From Sporanaerobium hydrogeniformans (GTDB taxonomy: Bacteria; Bacillota; Clostridia; Lachnospirales; Cellulosilyticaceae), in assembly GCF_002735925.1 (NCBI RefSeq), contig NZ_PEDL01000008.1, forward strand, positions 62,001 through 126,000: a stretch of DNA of 64,000 bases, given 5' to 3'. Shown in pieces: positions 62,862 to 64,000 of this stretch. The notes under the pieces are model-generated. The model did no database searches and was not told where the DNA came from. It was given only the letters and a program-made list of their open reading frames with translations. The stretch's first letter is position 1, and each line of letters begins with the position of its first letter. A program made the position numbers and the translations under genes.

Positions 62862-62901
62862 ATTATAGCACATTCTCAAACATTAAGCAAACATATGTTC
62901 T
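62862..62901 (-). promoter_or_regulatory. lexA promoter with overlapping SOS box
   Basis: On the - strand the -35 TTGCTT (62890-62885) and -10 TATAAT (62867-62862) have a 17-nt spacer. GAACATATGTTTG (62900-62888) fits the Gram-positive LexA box CGAAC-N4-GTTCG with small deviations and covers the -35. Confidence 0.8.
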
Positions 62902-62902
62902 C

Positions 62903-63961
62903 TCAAGGCGTTTCGCGTAGTTTGATGATAGATGCTGCATGCCTTTTGCGTGTATCGTCCATCTGAGCATAATGTTTTTTAGTAGTATTAACATCTTTAT
63001 GCCCTAATACATCTGCTACTAAATAAATATCTCCTGTCTCTTGATAAAGTTGAGTTCCAAAAGTGGCTCTTAACTTGTGAGGAGTGATTTTTTTAATAGT
63101 TGTCACCAAAGCACTATATTTCTTCACTAAAAGTTGAATACTACGAACGGAAAGTCTTTTATGCTGTAAAGATAAGAAGAGTGGAGTATCTAATTCTTTA
63201 CAAGGCATTTCTTTGCGCTCGTTTATGTAATCTCTTAAAAGTCCTTCTACCTCTTTACTAAAATAAACAATTGTTTCATTTCCACCTTTTCTAGTGATGC
63301 GTAATCCATTGTGATTAAAATCGACATCCTCTAAATTAAGACCTGCACATTCTGATACACGAATACCTGTGCCTAAAAGGAGGGCAATAAGAGCTAAATC
63401 CCTTTTTTTTGTAAATTGATGATAAACCTTCTGTTTTTGGGTAAGTGCTTCACCCGATTCTACTGTATCTAAAAGTTTGGCTATTTCATCTACATCTAAT
63501 TTAACAATCGGCTTTTCATAAATTTTTGGCATATCTACAAGGGCAGAGGGATTGTTTTTCAGGCGTTCTTGACGATAAAAGTAGTGATAAAGTGTTTTTA
63601 AAGAAGCCAGCTTACGCGCTTTACCATTCTGTCCATTTTGATAGGCTTGCATTTCTTCATTACCTTCTTTTTCATAGTAAGACAAGTACTCTAAATAGCC
63701 CTCAATTTCACGTGGTGCCATCTCATCTAGGTCTTCAAGCGTCATGTCACATAAAGAAGTCCGATTTTGAAAGCGAGGAATCTCTTTATGACAGTATTCT
63801 AAAAAAACACGAATGTCATAGGCATAAGCCATACGTGTATTCACACTGGTTGTATGTTCTATCCCTCTAAAAAAATCAAACATATAATCAGGAAGTTCTT
63901 GTAAAAGTTCTCTTGTTTTAAGGGTAATATACTTTTTACGATTATCTTGGTAACTGGACAT
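62903..63961 (-). CDS. Tyrosine recombinase, XerC/XerD type
   Basis: A site-specific recombinase of about 352 aa. The N-terminal SAM-like core-binding domain spans about residues 15-160. The catalytic domain has Arg in LLGTGIRVSECAGL, HKLR in TPHKLRATFGT, the GHKDVNTTKKHY motif with His, and the nucleophilic Tyr in HYAQM. It may be the chromosome-dimer resolvase, or an element integrase; the lexA neighbourhood favours the first. ATG 63961 has AAGGAGG ahead; the frame goes on to 63994 without a better site. Confidence 0.88.
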   Translation of the reverse strand: MSSYQDNRKKYITLKTRELLQELPDYMFDFFRGIEHTTSVNTRMAYAYDIRVFLEYCHKEIPRFQNRTSLCDMTLEDLDEMAPREIEGYLEYLSYYEKEGNEEMQAYQNGQNGKARKLASLKTLYHYFYRQERLKNNPSALVDMPKIYEKPIVKLDVDEIAKLLDTVESGEALTQKQKVYHQFTKKRDLALIALLLGTGIRVSECAGLNLEDVDFNHNGLRITRKGGNETIVYFSKEVEGLLRDYINERKEMPCKELDTPLFLSLQHKRLSVRSIQLLVKKYSALVTTIKKITPHKLRATFGTQLYQETGDIYLVADVLGHKDVNTTKKHYAQMDDTRKRHAASIIKLRETP

Positions 63962-64000
63962 GTCTATTTCCTCCTTGATTTTCCCATCCCTCAAGCTGGC

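Noticed and set aside
1-64000. CRISPR array, tRNA or rRNA genes
   Set aside because: No regularly spaced repeats, cloverleaf 3' ends or rRNA signatures were found by reading.

Overview
The window is AT-rich DNA from an anaerobic, low-GC Firmicute of the class Clostridia. The [FeFe]-hydrogenase maturation genes hydE, hydG and hydF, hybrid cluster protein, reverse rubrerythrin, an FprA flavodiiron protein and a GH94 cellobiose-type phosphorylase together suggest a cellulolytic fermenter such as Cellulosilyticum or a close Lachnospirales relative. That placement is inference from gene content only. Nearly all genes up to about 59.9 kb lie on the + strand.

0-4.8 kb: a defence operon of LlaJI type. 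It has a cytosine-C5 methyltransferase cut by the left window edge, an McrB-like AAA+ GTPase and a LlaJI-family PD-(D/E)xK endonuclease. A truncated DDE insertion sequence follows directly.

4.8-25.3 kb: an accessory strip of mostly one-gene units with their own promoters and terminators: a MATE pump, small cysteine-rich and DUF proteins, YwbE, an acyltransferase, AraC regulators, a VOC protein, a DUF5131 protein and three GNAT acetyltransferases. Debris is mixed in: a second, internally deleted IS copy, an IS3-type HTH scrap, a decayed glycosyltransferase, a rhodanese tail, a DUF6273 tail and a C_GCAxxG_C_C gene frameshifted in an A8 run. Two metabolic genes interrupt it: glutamate dehydrogenase and a 1042-aa PEP/pyruvate-binding protein with a C-terminal nucleotidyltransferase-like domain.

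25.5-34.3 kb: redox and nitrosative stress and amino-acid uptake. A Crp/Fnr regulator sits between hcp and a divergent ferredoxin gene. Copies of one palindrome (TTGCAAATGCAA) lie exactly 23 nt upstream of the -10 box of both hcp and the ferredoxin gene, which points to class-II activation. A polar amino-acid ABC operon, a cytidylate-kinase-like gene, a tandem BFD [2Fe-2S] protein and a TauE/SafE exporter follow.

34.4-38.6 kb: the hydrogenase maturation operon (TM1266-family protein, hydE, hydG, hydF). Its leader RNA can form mutually exclusive antiterminator and terminator helices and matches no riboswitch class I could recognise. It is the best candidate in the window for something undescribed.

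38.7-50.8 kb: RNase J, a ROK fructokinase, a second amino-acid ABC operon, the GH94 phosphorylase, oxygen-defence genes (reverse rubrerythrin, FprA), a DUF1540 protein and a chemoreceptor with its sensor-like domain at the cytoplasmic C-terminus.

50.8-64 kb: conserved housekeeping. A miaB-mutS-mutL-miaA-hfq run on the + strand is followed by a YnbB-like PLP enzyme. NAD synthetase, lexA (with an SOS box over its -35) and a XerC/D-type recombinase lie on the - strand. No rRNA, tRNA or CRISPR array was seen.
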